From the NCBI RefSeq assembly GCF_007828835.1, contig NZ_VIVL01000002.1:744001-808000 (forward strand): a DNA stretch of 64,000 nt. The letters run 5' to 3'. Shown here one piece after another: positions 1 to 9,139 of this stretch. A program made the position numbers and the translations under genes. The DNA comes from Variovorax beijingensis (GTDB lineage: Bacteria; Pseudomonadota; Gammaproteobacteria; Burkholderiales; Burkholderiaceae_C). The notes under the pieces were generated by a model. That model saw only the letters and a program-made list of their open reading frames with translations. It was not told where the DNA came from and did no database searches. Numbering within the stretch: the stretch's first letter is position 1; each line of letters begins with the position of its first letter.

Positions 1-203
1 AGCAACTGCGTGGCGCCGGTGCGCGCGCCCACGATCAGGTCGGTGCCCGAGACGGACGAGGCGAAGTTCTCGCGCAGCTCGGTGCGGATGCGCTCGACGC
101 CGAGCAGGAGGAAGGTCGACAGCGCGATCGAGAACACCGTGAGCGCCAGCGTGAAACGCCGGTTCCAGGCACTGCGCCAGGCAATGGAAAAGAGCGCCTT
201 CAT
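1..203 (-). CDS. ABC transporter permease, FtsX/MacB-like (5' part only)
   Basis: Only the first 67 or so codons lie in the window; the gene runs off the left edge. The ATG is at 203-201, one base after the stop of the ATPase gene. The protein starts with a short basic cytoplasmic stretch (MKALFSIAWRSAWNRR), then a hydrophobic segment at about residues 17-35, then a polar, presumably periplasmic stretch. This is the usual N-terminus of FtsX/LolE/MacB-type permeases. It is the expected membrane partner of the adjacent ATPase. With the ZrgA-like protein upstream it probably forms a metal (zinc) uptake or envelope-associated ABC system; the substrate is inferred from neighbours only. Confidence 0.8.
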   Translation of the reverse strand, partial: MKALFSIAWRSAWNRRFTLALTVFSIALSTFLLLGVERIRTELRENFASSVSGTDLIVGARTGATQL

Positions 204-204
204 C

Positions 205-954
205 TCACGCGTCCGCCGCCATGGCGGCAGGCGCCGCGCGGTTGATCTCGGGCAGCAGCACATGCCGCGCAAAGCGCTGCGCAATGCGCTGGTCGTGGCT
301 CACGAAGACGAGCGCGCTGTTGTTGACTGCGCAGGCCGTCAGCAGCACGTCGAGGAAGGCTTCGCGCCGGTCTTCGTCGAGCGCGGAGGTGGGTTCGTCG
401 GCAATCACCACCTCGGGCTGGCCAATGAGCGCGCGCGCCGCGGCCACGCGCTGCTGCTGGCCCACCGAGAGCTGCATTGCCTGCCGCTTCCAGAGGTTGC
501 GGTCGAGGCCCATCTGCTCGAGCAGGTGTTCGGCCTCTTCGCGCGCGCTGCCGCCGCGCGCGGCCTGGGATTCGCGCCGCTGTGAGAAGCGGCAGGGCAG
601 CAGCACGTTGTCGAGCACGCTCAAATACGGCAGCAGGTTGAACTGCTGGAAGATGTAGCCGACATGCGCGACGCGGCAGCGGTCGCGCGCGGCGCCCGAG
701 AGCTGCGACCAGTCGTGCCCCAGCAGCATGACGCGGCCTTCGTCCGCCACCAGCACGCCGGCCAGCAGCGACAGCAGCGTGCTCTTGCCGCAGCCGCTCG
801 GCCCGTGCAGGAAGACCGCCTCGCCCGCGGTGATGCGCAAGGCCTCGATGTCGATGCACGGCCTTGGCATGCCGGGCCACGAGAAGCGCAGCCCTTCGGC
901 GGCGAGCACCACGCGCAGCGGCGGCGCGGCCTCGCCCTGGGGGACGGTGCTCAC
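205..954 (-). CDS. ABC transporter ATP-binding protein (LolD/MacB type)
   Basis: A 249-residue ATPase with all core motifs: Walker A GPSGCGKST at 51-59, Q-loop region near 104-105, signature LSVGQ at 163-167, and Walker B with D-loop ADEPTSALD at 186-194. It drives the permease whose start follows its stop by one base. The start is GTG at 954, four bases after the stop of the ZrgA-like gene, so translation is probably coupled. Family size and motifs match the LolD/MacB class that pairs with FtsX-like permeases. The link to zinc uptake comes from the upstream DUF2796 gene, as in the zrg locus of Vibrio; that assignment is inference. Confidence 0.9.
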   Translation of the reverse strand: MSTVPQGEAAPPLRVVLAAEGLRFSWPGMPRPCIDIEALRITAGEAVFLHGPSGCGKSTLLSLLAGVLVADEGRVMLLGHDWSQLSGAARDRCRVAHVGYIFQQFNLLPYLSVLDNVLLPCRFSQRRESQAARGGSAREEAEHLLEQMGLDRNLWKRQAMQLSVGQQQRVAAARALIGQPEVVIADEPTSALDEDRREAFLDVLLTACAVNNSALVFVSHDQRIAQRFARHVLLPEINRAAPAAMAADA

Positions 955-958
955 GGCG

Positions 959-1537
959 TCACTTGCCCAGGTTCAGGCGAACGGGCTGGGTAGCTTGCGC
1001 ACCGGCCGGGCGCTTGAGTTGGCGCTTGGACTGGCCTTGGGCAGTCGCAATCTGCACATCGATCTGGCGCGTGCCCTTGAAGGCGGAGAAAAGATTCACG
1101 TCGATGAACTTTGCCGCGGCCGCATGGGTGCAGTTGAACGAAATGGTGGCGTCGAGGTCGGCGTGGCCCGCGGGCTCGCCCGGGTCGGGGTTGCCCAGGC
1201 CCAGTGCGCTGGAGCGCAGCTCGACCGGGCCGAGCTTGCAGTTGGCGGCCGGGTCGATGGCAAACAGCTTGTCGGCTGCGCGCAGCTGGGCGATGGCGTC
1301 TTCGGCGGTCTTCTTCTCGGCATCGGTCTTGGGCGCGCGCTCGAAGCCGACGATGTTGTCGAGCGGGGACTCCATGTCGATCACCACCGTGGGCCCGTCG
1401 ACCGCCACGTCGAGCTTGAGTTGCCCATGCACGTGCGCATGCTGCTGCTGCGCCTGGGCGGAAAGAAAGGGGGCTGCGAACAGTGCCGCGGCCAAAGCGA
1501 AGCCGGATGAAATGCGTCGAAGTCGGGTCTTGCTCAT
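959..1537 (-). CDS. zrgA: DUF2796 / ZrgA-family periplasmic zinc-binding protein
   Basis: 192 residues. An N-terminal signal peptide (basic MSKTRLRR, hydrophobic core, cleavage probably after AQA near residue 28) is followed by a His-containing stretch (HAHVHG) and the DUF2796 fold. ZrgA proteins bind zinc in the periplasm and work with an ABC transporter. That agrees with the ATPase and FtsX-like permease directly downstream. The ATG at 1537 overlaps the stop of the rhodanese gene by 4 nt. A longer upstream reading frame exists but lies inside the rhodanese gene and lacks a signal peptide, so the short start is preferred. The His content is low compared with the most His-rich members, so metal specificity is not certain. 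Confidence 0.8.
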   Translation of the reverse strand: MSKTRLRRISSGFALAAALFAAPFLSAQAQQQHAHVHGQLKLDVAVDGPTVVIDMESPLDNIVGFERAPKTDAEKKTAEDAIAQLRAADKLFAIDPAANCKLGPVELRSSALGLGNPDPGEPAGHADLDATISFNCTHAAAAKFIDVNLFSAFKGTRQIDVQIATAQGQSKRQLKRPAGAQATQPVRLNLGK

Positions 1538-2442
1538 GGTTCTGCGCCTTGCCGGGTCGGCAGCCCCGGCGTGTTGCTCCATTCGCTCCAGCTGCCGGCA
1601 TAGAGCGCGGTCGTCCCAAGGCCCGCGATCTGCATCGCAAGCAGGTTGGGCACAGCGCTCACGCCGCTGCCGCAATGGTGGACGACCGTCGCCGGGTCGC
1701 GTCCCGCGAGCAGCGCTTCGAACTCGGCACGCAGTTGCGATGCCGGCTTGAACTTGCCGTCGGGGCCGAGGTTCTCGGCGAAGGGCCGGTTCACAGCCCC
1801 GGGGATGTGACCCGCAATCGGGTCCAGAGGTTCCACCTCTCCGCGATAACGCGCAGCGGCACGCGCGTCGATCAGGTTCTGGTCAGGCTGGCCGAGCCGG
1901 CGCGCCACGACGTCGGTGGTCACCAGTTCCACCAGCGGCTCGCCCATCACAAAGTTCGACTGGAAGTGCGCGGGCTCTTCGCGGTTCGTGACTTCGCCGC
2001 CCGCGGCCTGCCAGGCCTGCAGGCCGCCGTCGAGCACGGCCACCGCGTCGTGGCCCATCCACTTGAGCATCCACCAGAGCCGGCCGCAGTAGTTGGCGCC
2101 GTTGCGGTCGTACACCACGGCCTGCATGTCGTTGGAAAAGCCGATGCTCGACAGCCAGGCCGCGAATTTTTCGCGGCTGGGCAGCGGATGGCGTCCGCCC
2201 GAGGCCGGCACGCCGTCTTCCTGCGCGATGACCACGTCGCCCTGGGCGCCCGGCACGCCGTGCTTGGCGCTCAGGTCGGTGTCGAGGTTCGCATACACCG
2301 CGCCCGGAATGTGGGCGGCGGCATATTGCTGCGCGCCGGCTTCGGGCTTCATGAGATCGAAGCTGCAGTCGAACACCATGTGGGGCGCGTCGCCGGACTG
2401 CAACTGCTGGAGTTGTTCGACGCTGAGGAGGGTGGTGTACAT
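1534..2442 (-). CDS. sseA: Thiosulfate/3-mercaptopyruvate sulfurtransferase (rhodanese, SseA type)
   Basis: 302 residues with two tandem rhodanese domains, about 1-155 (inactive copy) and 165-302 (catalytic copy). The active-site Cys is C257 in HCGSGVSA, close to the CGSGV(T/S)A loop of mercaptopyruvate sulfurtransferases rather than the CRKG-type loop of thiosulfate sulfurtransferases. The enzyme moves sulfur from 3-mercaptopyruvate or thiosulfate to thiol acceptors or cyanide in the cytoplasm. The ATG is at 2442. The end overlaps the ZrgA-like gene by 4 nt, placing both in one transcript, probably with the EamA gene 38 bases upstream. Confidence 0.92.
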   Translation of the reverse strand: MYTTLLSVEQLQQLQSGDAPHMVFDCSFDLMKPEAGAQQYAAAHIPGAVYANLDTDLSAKHGVPGAQGDVVIAQEDGVPASGGRHPLPSREKFAAWLSSIGFSNDMQAVVYDRNGANYCGRLWWMLKWMGHDAVAVLDGGLQAWQAAGGEVTNREEPAHFQSNFVMGEPLVELVTTDVVARRLGQPDQNLIDARAAARYRGEVEPLDPIAGHIPGAVNRPFAENLGPDGKFKPASQLRAEFEALLAGRDPATVVHHCGSGVSAVPNLLAMQIAGLGTTALYAGSWSEWSNTPGLPTRQGAEP

Positions 2443-2480
2443 GGCGGGGTTCCTTCGTTGTCGATGAGGGTCGATGCGGA

Positions 2481-3413
2481 TCAGTGTTCTTCGGCCGGCG
2501 CCTTGGGCACTGCGCGCTGGCGCAGCACGGTGGCCGCGATGCCGCTCACGATGATGAGCGCCATGCCGGTCCAGCCGGCGGCGTCGATGCGGTCGTCGAA
2601 CAGCACCACGCTGTACAACGCCGCAAAGATGATGCCGGAGTACTGCAGGTTGGCCACCACGAGCGTGCCGGCCTGCGTCTTGGCCGTGGCGTAGGCGCGC
2701 GTCATGCACAGCTGCCCGAGGGCCGCCAGCAGGCCGATCGGCAGCAGCCACAGCGCATGCTGCCACGTCCAGGAGCCTCCGCCCGAAAACCCCGTGGCCG
2801 CCGTGGCAAAGGCGCCTGCCACCGCGGAACCCACCGCGAAATAGAACACCGTGCGCAGCTCCGGCTCGCCGATGCGCGACAGCGCCACCACCTGCATGTA
2901 GGCGAAGGCGGCCGTGAGGCCCGACAGCAGGCCCAGCATTCCCGCGAAGCCGTCGCTGCCGCTGACCGTGGGCTTGAGCATCAGCACCACGCCGACGAAG
3001 CCCGCGAGCACGGTCAGCGCGAGCGTGCCCTGCAGCGGCGGGCGCTCGATGCGGCCGTCGCGCCCCGGCACCGGCACCCAGGCCAGCAGCGCGCCGCCGA
3101 CCAGGAAGGCCGCGATCCACACGCTGCTCATGTAGTTGAGCGTGACGGCCGTGGCCAGCGGCATGTGGGCAATGGCGTAGAACCACGCACCCAGCGACAC
3201 CACGCCGATGGTGCTGCGCCAGGCGTGCATGCCGGGGTAGCGGGTGGCCATGGAGACGCCGCGGTTGCGCGCGAGAAACCACAGGAACACGATGCCGATC
3301 AGGCCGCGCCCGAGCACCATCTCGCCGCTGTTGAACCAGGCCGAGGCGACCTTCACGACCACGCTCATGGTGGCGAACAAAAAGGCGCCGAGCACCATCC
3401 AGAGCGCTTGCAC
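2481..3413 (-). CDS. EamA/DMT-family transporter
   Basis: 310 residues with about ten hydrophobic segments arranged as two EamA repeats (roughly 5-140 and 155-300), the pattern of the drug/metabolite transporter superfamily (RhaT/YdcZ-like exporters of amino acids or metabolites). The N-terminus MQALWMVLGAFLFATMSV is a typical first helix of the family. It lies 10 bases after the Rieske oxygenase gene and 38 before the rhodanese gene on the same strand, so cotranscription is likely. The substrate cannot be read from the sequence. Confidence 0.88.
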   Translation of the reverse strand: MQALWMVLGAFLFATMSVVVKVASAWFNSGEMVLGRGLIGIVFLWFLARNRGVSMATRYPGMHAWRSTIGVVSLGAWFYAIAHMPLATAVTLNYMSSVWIAAFLVGGALLAWVPVPGRDGRIERPPLQGTLALTVLAGFVGVVLMLKPTVSGSDGFAGMLGLLSGLTAAFAYMQVVALSRIGEPELRTVFYFAVGSAVAGAFATAATGFSGGGSWTWQHALWLLPIGLLAALGQLCMTRAYATAKTQAGTLVVANLQYSGIIFAALYSVVLFDDRIDAAGWTGMALIIVSGIAATVLRQRAVPKAPAEEH

Positions 3414-3423
3414 TGTGTTCGGC

Positions 3424-4566
3424 TCAGGCGTTGTTCTGCATTGCGCTGCGGTACCACTCGTGGAACTGCTGCATGCCGTCTTCCATCGGGCTCTGGTAGG
3501 GGCCGCTCTCGTCGTCGCCGCGCAGCATGAGCGCGCGCCGGCCGGCGTCCATGCGCTCGGCGATCTCGTCGTCCTCCACGCAGGTCTCCATGTAGGCGGC
3601 CTGCTGGGCCTCGACGAATTCGCGCTCGAAGGCCACGATTTCCTCGGGGTAGAAGAACTCCACCATGTTGAGCGTCTTCGTGGGGCTCACCGGATGCAGC
3701 GTCGACACGGTGAGCACATGCGGATACCACTCGATCATCACGTGCGGATAGTAGGTGAGCCAGATGGCGCCGTACTTGGGCGGCTTGCCTTCGCGGTACT
3801 TGAGCAGCTGCTCCTGCCACTTCTGGTAGATCGGGCTGCCCGCGCGGCCGAGCCGGTTGGCCACGCCCACGGTCTGCACCGAGAAGTTGCGGTTGAACTC
3901 CCAGCGCAGGTCGTCGCAGGTGACGAAGCTGCCCAGGCCCGGGTGGAACGGGCCGACGTGGTAGTCCTCCAGGTAGACCTCGATGAAGGTCTTCCAGTTG
4001 TAGTTGCACTCGTGCAGTTCGACGCGGTCGAGCGCATAGCCCGTGAAGTCGAGGTCGGCGCGCGGGCCGAGTTCGGCCATGTCGGCCGCCACGTCGCGCC
4101 CCGCGCCATCGGGGCCGCGCTCGAACAGCAGGCCGTTCCACTCGGTGAGCGGATAGTTGTGCAGGTTGAGGCAGGGGTCCTGCTGGAAGTGCGGCGCGCC
4201 GATCAGCGTGCCGGTGGTGCGCGCGTCGCTTGCCGCATAGGTCCAGCGGTGCAGCGGGCACACGATGTTGCCGCCGGCCTGGCTGTCGAGCTGGCCGCGG
4301 CCCTGCAGGATGAGCGCCTGGCGGTGGCGGCACACGTTGGAGATGAGCTCCACGCCCTTTGGCGTGTGCACCAGCGCGCGGCCCTGGTGCTCCTGCGGCA
4401 GCGTATGGAAGTTGCCGGGCTCGGGCACGGCCAGCCGGTGGCCCACATAGCGCGGACCTTGCGCGAACAGCGTTTGCATTTCGCGCGCGTAGAGCGACTC
4501 GTCGAAGTACGCGGAAACTGGAAGTTGGCTCGTGGCCTGCTGCAGTTGAAGACTTAAATCAGACAT
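3424..4566 (-). CDS. Rieske [2Fe-2S] ring-hydroxylating oxygenase, alpha subunit
   Basis: 380 residues. The Rieske centre is visible as C79-x-H81 and C103-x2-H106. The catalytic domain holds the mononuclear iron motif with H203 and H208 in EDYHVGPFHPG; the third ligand is probably an Asp in CVEDDE in the C-terminal quarter. These enzymes insert oxygen into aromatic or aliphatic substrates using electrons from a reductase, which is not encoded nearby, and no beta subunit is present. The ATG at 4566 begins a conventional N-terminus; an upstream extension would read into the leader region. Substrate unknown. Confidence 0.88.
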   Translation of the reverse strand: MSDLSLQLQQATSQLPVSAYFDESLYAREMQTLFAQGPRYVGHRLAVPEPGNFHTLPQEHQGRALVHTPKGVELISNVCRHRQALILQGRGQLDSQAGGNIVCPLHRWTYAASDARTTGTLIGAPHFQQDPCLNLHNYPLTEWNGLLFERGPDGAGRDVAADMAELGPRADLDFTGYALDRVELHECNYNWKTFIEVYLEDYHVGPFHPGLGSFVTCDDLRWEFNRNFSVQTVGVANRLGRAGSPIYQKWQEQLLKYREGKPPKYGAIWLTYYPHVMIEWYPHVLTVSTLHPVSPTKTLNMVEFFYPEEIVAFEREFVEAQQAAYMETCVEDDEIAERMDAGRRALMLRGDDESGPYQSPMEDGMQQFHEWYRSAMQNNA

Positions 4567-4778
4567 GGAGGACCTGACCAAGCTCCCCACAGGGAGAAAA
4601 AAGAAAAGACGGAAGGCGCCGTCTGGAGGGCGACGGCCCGAAGAGTTGTGCCGGGTTGGCCGGCATGGGAACCTCGGATTGTACCCAAGGGGGCAGTGCA
4701 GTGCCCATGGCTTGCCGCATGCCGGCGCCCGTTTGCTTCCCCGTCCTAAAATGCGCGGTTTCACACTCGCTCCCTCGC
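4567..4778. promoter_or_regulatory. Divergent intergenic region between the Rieske gene and xseB
   Basis: 212 bases separate two divergent start codons. It must carry promoters for both the oxygenase operon and xseB-ispA-dxs. Toward xseB there is a -10-like TAAAAT at 4747-4752, but I see no convincing -35 box at the right distance. The AGAAAAAAGAAAAG stretch near 4593-4611 is the most AT-rich part. No long hairpin or small gene is evident. Confidence 0.4.
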
Positions 4779-5045
4779 ATGCCCAAGGTCCCTTCTTCCG
4801 CCACGTCCAGCCCGGCCGCCACGCCCGATACGGGGCCGCTGCCGGCCAGCTACGAAGCCGGGCTCCAGGAGTTGGAACAATTGGTTGCAGAACTCGAGTC
4901 GGGCCAATTGCCGCTCGACCAGCTGCTCGGCAGCTACCAGCGCGGCGCGGCGCTGCTTGCCTTCTGCCGCGAAAAGCTCCAGGCGGTCGAAGACCAGATC
5001 AAGGTGCTCGATGCGGGCAGCCTCAAGCCCTGGACCGCCGAATGA
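4779..5045 (+). CDS. xseB: Exodeoxyribonuclease VII small subunit
   Basis: 88 residues. After a low-complexity Ser/Ala/Pro-rich start of about 20 residues it has the family signature [20 protein letters not shown], then [13 protein letters not shown] and a second helix. XseB forms multimeric helical assemblies around XseA, which degrades single-stranded DNA from both ends; xseA is not in the window. The ATG at 4779 gives the expected length; an upstream extension would cover promoter-like sequence. It overlaps ispA by 4 nt, the usual xseB-ispA-dxs operon. Confidence 0.93.
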   Translation: MPKVPSSATSSPAATPDTGPLPASYEAGLQELEQLVAELESGQLPLDQLLGSYQRGAALLAFCREKLQAVEDQIKVLDAGSLKPWTAE

Positions 5046-5959
5046 GCGCGGTTAACGTGGCCGACTGGGACGCCGCGCGCCTGGCCAGCTGGAGCGACCC
5101 GCACCTGGCGCGCGTCGAGGCGGCGCTGTCGCGCTGGGTCGGCGTCGATGCGCCGGTGCTGCTTGGCGATGCCATGCGCTATGCCGTGCTCGACGGAGGC
5201 AAGCGGCTGCGGCCGCTGCTGGTGCTGGCCGCGAGCGAGGCGGTCGGCGGCAATGCGGCTGCGGCACTGCGCGCGGCCTGCGCAACCGAACTGATCCACG
5301 CCTACTCGCTGGTGCACGACGACCTGCCGAGCATGGACAACGACGTGCTGCGGCGCGGCAAGCCCACGGTGCACGTGAAGTTCGGCGAAGCCGACGCGCT
5401 GCTGGCCGGCGATGCGCTGCAGGCGCTGGCCTTCGAACTGCTCACGCCCGATGGCGACGAGATTCCCGCATCGATCCAGGCCACGCTGTGCCGGCTGCTC
5501 GCGCGCGCCGCGGGCAGCCAGGGCATGGCGGGCGGGCAGGCCATCGACCTGGCCAGCGTGGGCCTGGCGCTGGACGAAGCGCAGCTGCGTGAAATGCACC
5601 GCCTGAAGACCGGCGCGCTGCTGCAGGGCAGCGTCGAGATGGGCGCGGCCTGCGCCGGCGCCGTGGCGCCCGCGGCGTTGGCCGCGCTGCGCGACTATGG
5701 CGCCGCCATCGGCCTGGCGTTCCAGGTGGTCGACGACATCCTCGACGTCACGGCCGATTCGCAGACCCTCGGCAAGACGGCCGGCAAGGATGCGGCCGCT
5801 GACAAGCCCACCTATGTTTCGCTGTGGGGCCTGGACGGTGCACGCGCGCAGGCAAGGCAGCTGCTGGCCGAATCGCTTGCGGCGCTGGACCGCAGCGGCC
5901 TCGCCGACACTTCGGCCTTGCGCGCGCTGGCCCACATGGTCGTCGACCGCGACCGATGA
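5042..5959 (+). CDS. ispA: Polyprenyl (farnesyl) diphosphate synthase
   Basis: 305 residues. Both Asp-rich motifs of trans-prenyltransferases are present: DDLPSMDND at 93-101 and DDILD at 231-235, plus GGKRLRP at 52-58 for diphosphate binding. It condenses IPP with DMAPP/GPP to farnesyl diphosphate in the cytoplasm, feeding undecaprenol, ubiquinone side-chain and hopanoid synthesis. The ATG overlaps the xseB stop and its own stop overlaps the dxs start, so the three genes are translationally coupled. Confidence 0.93.
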   Translation: MSAVNVADWDAARLASWSDPHLARVEAALSRWVGVDAPVLLGDAMRYAVLDGGKRLRPLLVLAASEAVGGNAAAALRAACATELIHAYSLVHDDLPSMDNDVLRRGKPTVHVKFGEADALLAGDALQALAFELLTPDGDEIPASIQATLCRLLARAAGSQGMAGGQAIDLASVGLALDEAQLREMHRLKTGALLQGSVEMGAACAGAVAPAALAALRDYGAAIGLAFQVVDDILDVTADSQTLGKTAGKDAAADKPTYVSLWGLDGARAQARQLLAESLAALDRSGLADTSALRALAHMVVDRDR

Positions 5960-7881
5960 ACAACTCACAGATGGACAAGAAGACCCACGACGTTCCCATG
6001 GCTGCGCTGCTTCCCACGCTTCACGATCCATCGCCGATCCGCCACTACGACCGCGCCCAGCTCAAGCAGCTGGCGGCCGAGGTGCGCGCCTGCGTGCTCG
6101 ACAACGTCTCGCGCACCGGCGGCCACCTGAGCTCGAACCTCGGCACCGTCGAGCTCACGGTCGCGCTGCACCATGTGTTCAACACGCCGCACGACCGCCT
6201 GGTGTGGGACGTGGGCCACCAGACCTATCCGCACAAGATCCTCACGGGCCGGCGCGAGCGCATGCCCACGCTGCGGCAGATCGGCGGCATCTCGGGCTTT
6301 CCGCAGCGCAGCGAGAGCGAATACGACACCTTCGGCACGGCGCACTCCTCGACCAGCATCTCGGCCGCGCTCGGCATGGCGATGGCGGCCAAGCAGAAGG
6401 GCGAGGACCGCCATTCCGTGGCCATCATCGGCGACGGTGCGCTCACGGCCGGCATGGCCTTCGAGGCGCTCAACAACGCCGGCGTGTGCGACTGCAAGCT
6501 GCTGGTGATCCTGAACGACAACGACATGTCGATCAGCCCGCCCGTGGGCGCGCTCAACCGCTACCTCGCGCAGCTCATGAGCGGCAACTTCTACGCCGCT
6601 GCCAAGAACGTCGGCAAGAGCGTGCTGCGCGCCGCGCCGCCGCTGTTCGAACTGGCCAAGCGCTTCGAGCAGCATGCCAAGGGCATGGTGGTGCCGGCCA
6701 CGCTGTTCGAGCAGTTCGGCTTCAACTACGTCGGCCCCATCGACGGCCACGACCTCGATTCGCTGGTGCCCACGCTCGAGAACCTCAAGCACCTGGACGG
6801 CCCGCAGTTCCTGCACGTGGTCACCAAGAAGGGCCAGGGCTACAAGCTGGCCGAGGCCGACCCGGTGGCCTACCACGGGCCCGGCAAGTTCGATCCGCAG
6901 GTGGGGCTGGTCAAGTCCACGGCGGTGGCCAAGCAGACCTTCACGCAGGTCTTCGGCCAGTGGCTGTGCGACATGGCGGCGCACGACGGCCGGCTGGTGG
7001 GTATCACGCCGGCCATGCGCGAAGGCTCGGGGCTGGTCGAGTTCGAGCAGCGCTTTCCCGACCGCTACTACGACGTCGGCATTGCCGAGCAGCATGCCGT
7101 CACCTTCGCGGCGGGCCTGGCCTGCGAGGGCCTGAAGCCGGTGGTGGCGATCTATTCGACCTTCCTGCAGCGCGCCTATGACCAGCTGATCCACGACGTC
7201 GCGATCCAGAACCTGCCGGTGGTGTTCGCACTCGACCGCGCCGGCCTCGTGGGCGCCGACGGCGCCACGCACGCGGGCGCCTACGACATCCCGTTCCTGC
7301 GCTGCATTCCCAACATGAGCATTGCCTGCCCGGCCGACGAGCGCGAGTGCCGGCAACTGCTGTCGAGCGCCTACGAGCAGAACCACCCGGTGGCCGTGCG
7401 CTATCCGCGCGGGGCCGGCGCCGGTGTGGTGCCGCACCTCGCGCTCGACGCGCTGCCCTTCGGCAAGGGCGAGGTGCGCCGCGAGGGCCGGCGCATCGCC
7501 ATCCTCGCCTTCGGCACCCTGCTGTATCCGGCGCTCGCGGCGGCCGAATCGCTCGACGCCACGGTGGTCAACATGCGCTGGGCCAAGCCGCTCGACGTCG
7601 AACTGCTGCTGCAGGTGGCGGGCACGCACGAGGCCATCGTCACGCTCGAAGAGGGGGCCGTCATGGGCGGTGCGGGCAGTGCGGTGCTCGAGGCGCTGCA
7701 GGCCGCCAACGTGCAAAAGCCCGTGCTGCAGCTGGGCCTGCCCGACCGCTTCATCGAGCATGGCGATCCGGCCAAGCTGCTCGCCTCGATCGGGCTCGAT
7801 GCCAAGGGTATCGAGCAGTCCGTCACGCAACGCTTCGGCATCGCGCATTCCGCAGGGAAAACCCCCCCCGAGGCGCTGTAG
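5956..7881 (+). CDS. dxs: 1-deoxy-D-xylulose-5-phosphate synthase
   Basis: 641 residues, the usual DXS length. Thiamine diphosphate/Mg binding motifs GDGALTAG (159-166) and NDND (187-190) are clear. The transketolase pyrimidine domain carries the catalytic Glu in [12 protein letters not shown] at about 373-384. It makes DXP from pyruvate and glyceraldehyde 3-phosphate, the first step of the MEP isoprenoid pathway and also a precursor for thiamine and pyridoxal. The start overlaps the ispA stop by 4 nt; a second Met six codons on is an alternative start. Confidence 0.95.
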   Translation: MNNSQMDKKTHDVPMAALLPTLHDPSPIRHYDRAQLKQLAAEVRACVLDNVSRTGGHLSSNLGTVELTVALHHVFNTPHDRLVWDVGHQTYPHKILTGRRERMPTLRQIGGISGFPQRSESEYDTFGTAHSSTSISAALGMAMAAKQKGEDRHSVAIIGDGALTAGMAFEALNNAGVCDCKLLVILNDNDMSISPPVGALNRYLAQLMSGNFYAAAKNVGKSVLRAAPPLFELAKRFEQHAKGMVVPATLFEQFGFNYVGPIDGHDLDSLVPTLENLKHLDGPQFLHVVTKKGQGYKLAEADPVAYHGPGKFDPQVGLVKSTAVAKQTFTQVFGQWLCDMAAHDGRLVGITPAMREGSGLVEFEQRFPDRYYDVGIAEQHAVTFAAGLACEGLKPVVAIYSTFLQRAYDQLIHDVAIQNLPVVFALDRAGLVGADGATHAGAYDIPFLRCIPNMSIACPADERECRQLLSSAYEQNHPVAVRYPRGAGAGVVPHLALDALPFGKGEVRREGRRIAILAFGTLLYPALAAAESLDATVVNMRWAKPLDVELLLQVAGTHEAIVTLEEGAVMGGAGSAVLEALQAANVQKPVLQLGLPDRFIEHGDPAKLLASIGLDAKGIEQSVTQRFGIAHSAGKTPPEAL

Positions 7882-7972
7882 CAGGTTTTTACAATCGCGC
7901 AGACCCAAAAGTCCCGCGATGCGACCACGAGTCGCGTCGTTGTTTTTTTCAATGCACTCGGAGTGAATCTCA

Positions 7973-9055
7973 ATGGATCGTCGTTCCCTTATCAAGAAAG
8001 CTGGCATCGCTGGCGTCCTCGCTGCGGGCATTGCGCCGGCAGTCCACGCGCAGGCCGCCGTTCGCTGGCGCCTGGCCTCCAGCTTTCCGAAGCCGCTCGA
8101 CACGATCTATGGCGGCGCTGAAGTTTTCTCCAATGCAGTCAAGGCCATGTCCGGCGGCAAGTTCGAGATCTCGGTGCATGCGGCTGGCGAACTGATGCCC
8201 GCTTTCGGCGTGGTCGATGGCGTTCAGCAGGGTTCGGTCGAGGCCTGCCACACGGTGCCTTACTACTTCTACGGCAAGAACCCGGCCTTCGCGCTCGGTT
8301 CGGCCATTCCCTTCGGCATGAACGCGCGCCAGATGACCGCGTGGATGATGCACGGCAACGGCCGCAAGCTGATGGACGAGTTCTACGGCACCTACGGAAT
8401 GGTGAGCTTCAACGGCGGCAACACCGGCACCCAGATGGGCGGTTGGTTCCGCAAGGAAATCAAGACCGCGGCCGACCTCAAGGGCCTGAAGATGCGCCTG
8501 GGCGGCGGCCTGGTGGGCGACGTGATGACCAAGCTCGGCGTGGTGCCGCAAAGCATTCCGGGCGGCGAAATCTATCAGGCGCTGGAAAAGGGCACGATCG
8601 ACGCCGCCGAGTGGGTGGGCCCGTACGATGACCAGAAGCTCGGCTTCAACAAGGTTGCGCCCAACTACTACTACCCGGGCTGGTGGGAAGGCGGCCCCGA
8701 GGTCGACTTCTTCATCAACAAGAAGGCCTTCGATGCACTGTCGCCCGAGAACAAGGCCATCATCTCGGCGGCCTCCGCCGTGGCCTCGCAGGACATGCTG
8801 GCCAAGTACGACGCCCGCAACCCGACGGCGCTCAAGCAACTGATCGGCGCCAAGACCAAGCTGCTGCCTTTCAGCAAGGAAATCCTCGACGCATCGTACA
8901 AGGCCTCCCTGCAGGTCTATGAAGAGAACGCCGCCAAGAGCCCGGAGTGGAAGAAGATCTACACCGACTTCCTGGCCTTCCAGCGCGACCAGGTGGCCTG
9001 GTTCCGCGTGGCCGAAGGCCGCTTCGACAACTACATGCAATCCGCGAAGCTCTGA
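7973..9055 (+). CDS. TRAP transporter substrate-binding protein, TakP-like
   Basis: 360 residues. The N-terminus MDRRSLIKKAG with a hydrophobic segment and AQA-like cleavage near residue 26 is an export signal with a Tat-like twin Arg. The mature part has the DctP fold; the WVGPYDD motif in the middle and the overall pattern resemble the TakP group that binds 2-oxo acids. The matching DctQ and DctM genes lie downstream on the opposite strand, so this subunit is transcribed separately and converges on them. A bidirectional terminator follows the stop. The ligand is inferred only from family. Confidence 0.88.
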   Translation: MDRRSLIKKAGIAGVLAAGIAPAVHAQAAVRWRLASSFPKPLDTIYGGAEVFSNAVKAMSGGKFEISVHAAGELMPAFGVVDGVQQGSVEACHTVPYYFYGKNPAFALGSAIPFGMNARQMTAWMMHGNGRKLMDEFYGTYGMVSFNGGNTGTQMGGWFRKEIKTAADLKGLKMRLGGGLVGDVMTKLGVVPQSIPGGEIYQALEKGTIDAAEWVGPYDDQKLGFNKVAPNYYYPGWWEGGPEVDFFINKKAFDALSPENKAIISAASAVASQDMLAKYDARNPTALKQLIGAKTKLLPFSKEILDASYKASLQVYEENAAKSPEWKKIYTDFLAFQRDQVAWFRVAEGRFDNYMQSAKL

Positions 9056-9065
9056 GCTTCGAGGC

Positions 9066-9108
9066 CGCCCATAAAAAAACCGCGCATTGCGCGGTTTTTT
9101 TATGGGCG
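9066..9108. terminator. Bidirectional rho-independent terminator
   Basis: A long perfect inverted repeat: arms from 9066 and to 9108 contain GCCCATAAAAAAACCGCGC and its complement around a two-base centre. The GC stem CCGCGC/GCGCGG is flanked by seven A and seven T on either side, so it can terminate transcription in both directions, for the TRAP binding-protein gene (plus) and the membrane-subunit operon (minus). Confidence 0.9.
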
Positions 9109-9139
9109 CTTCACGAGCGCCGTGCGGGCGAAGTCAGTG

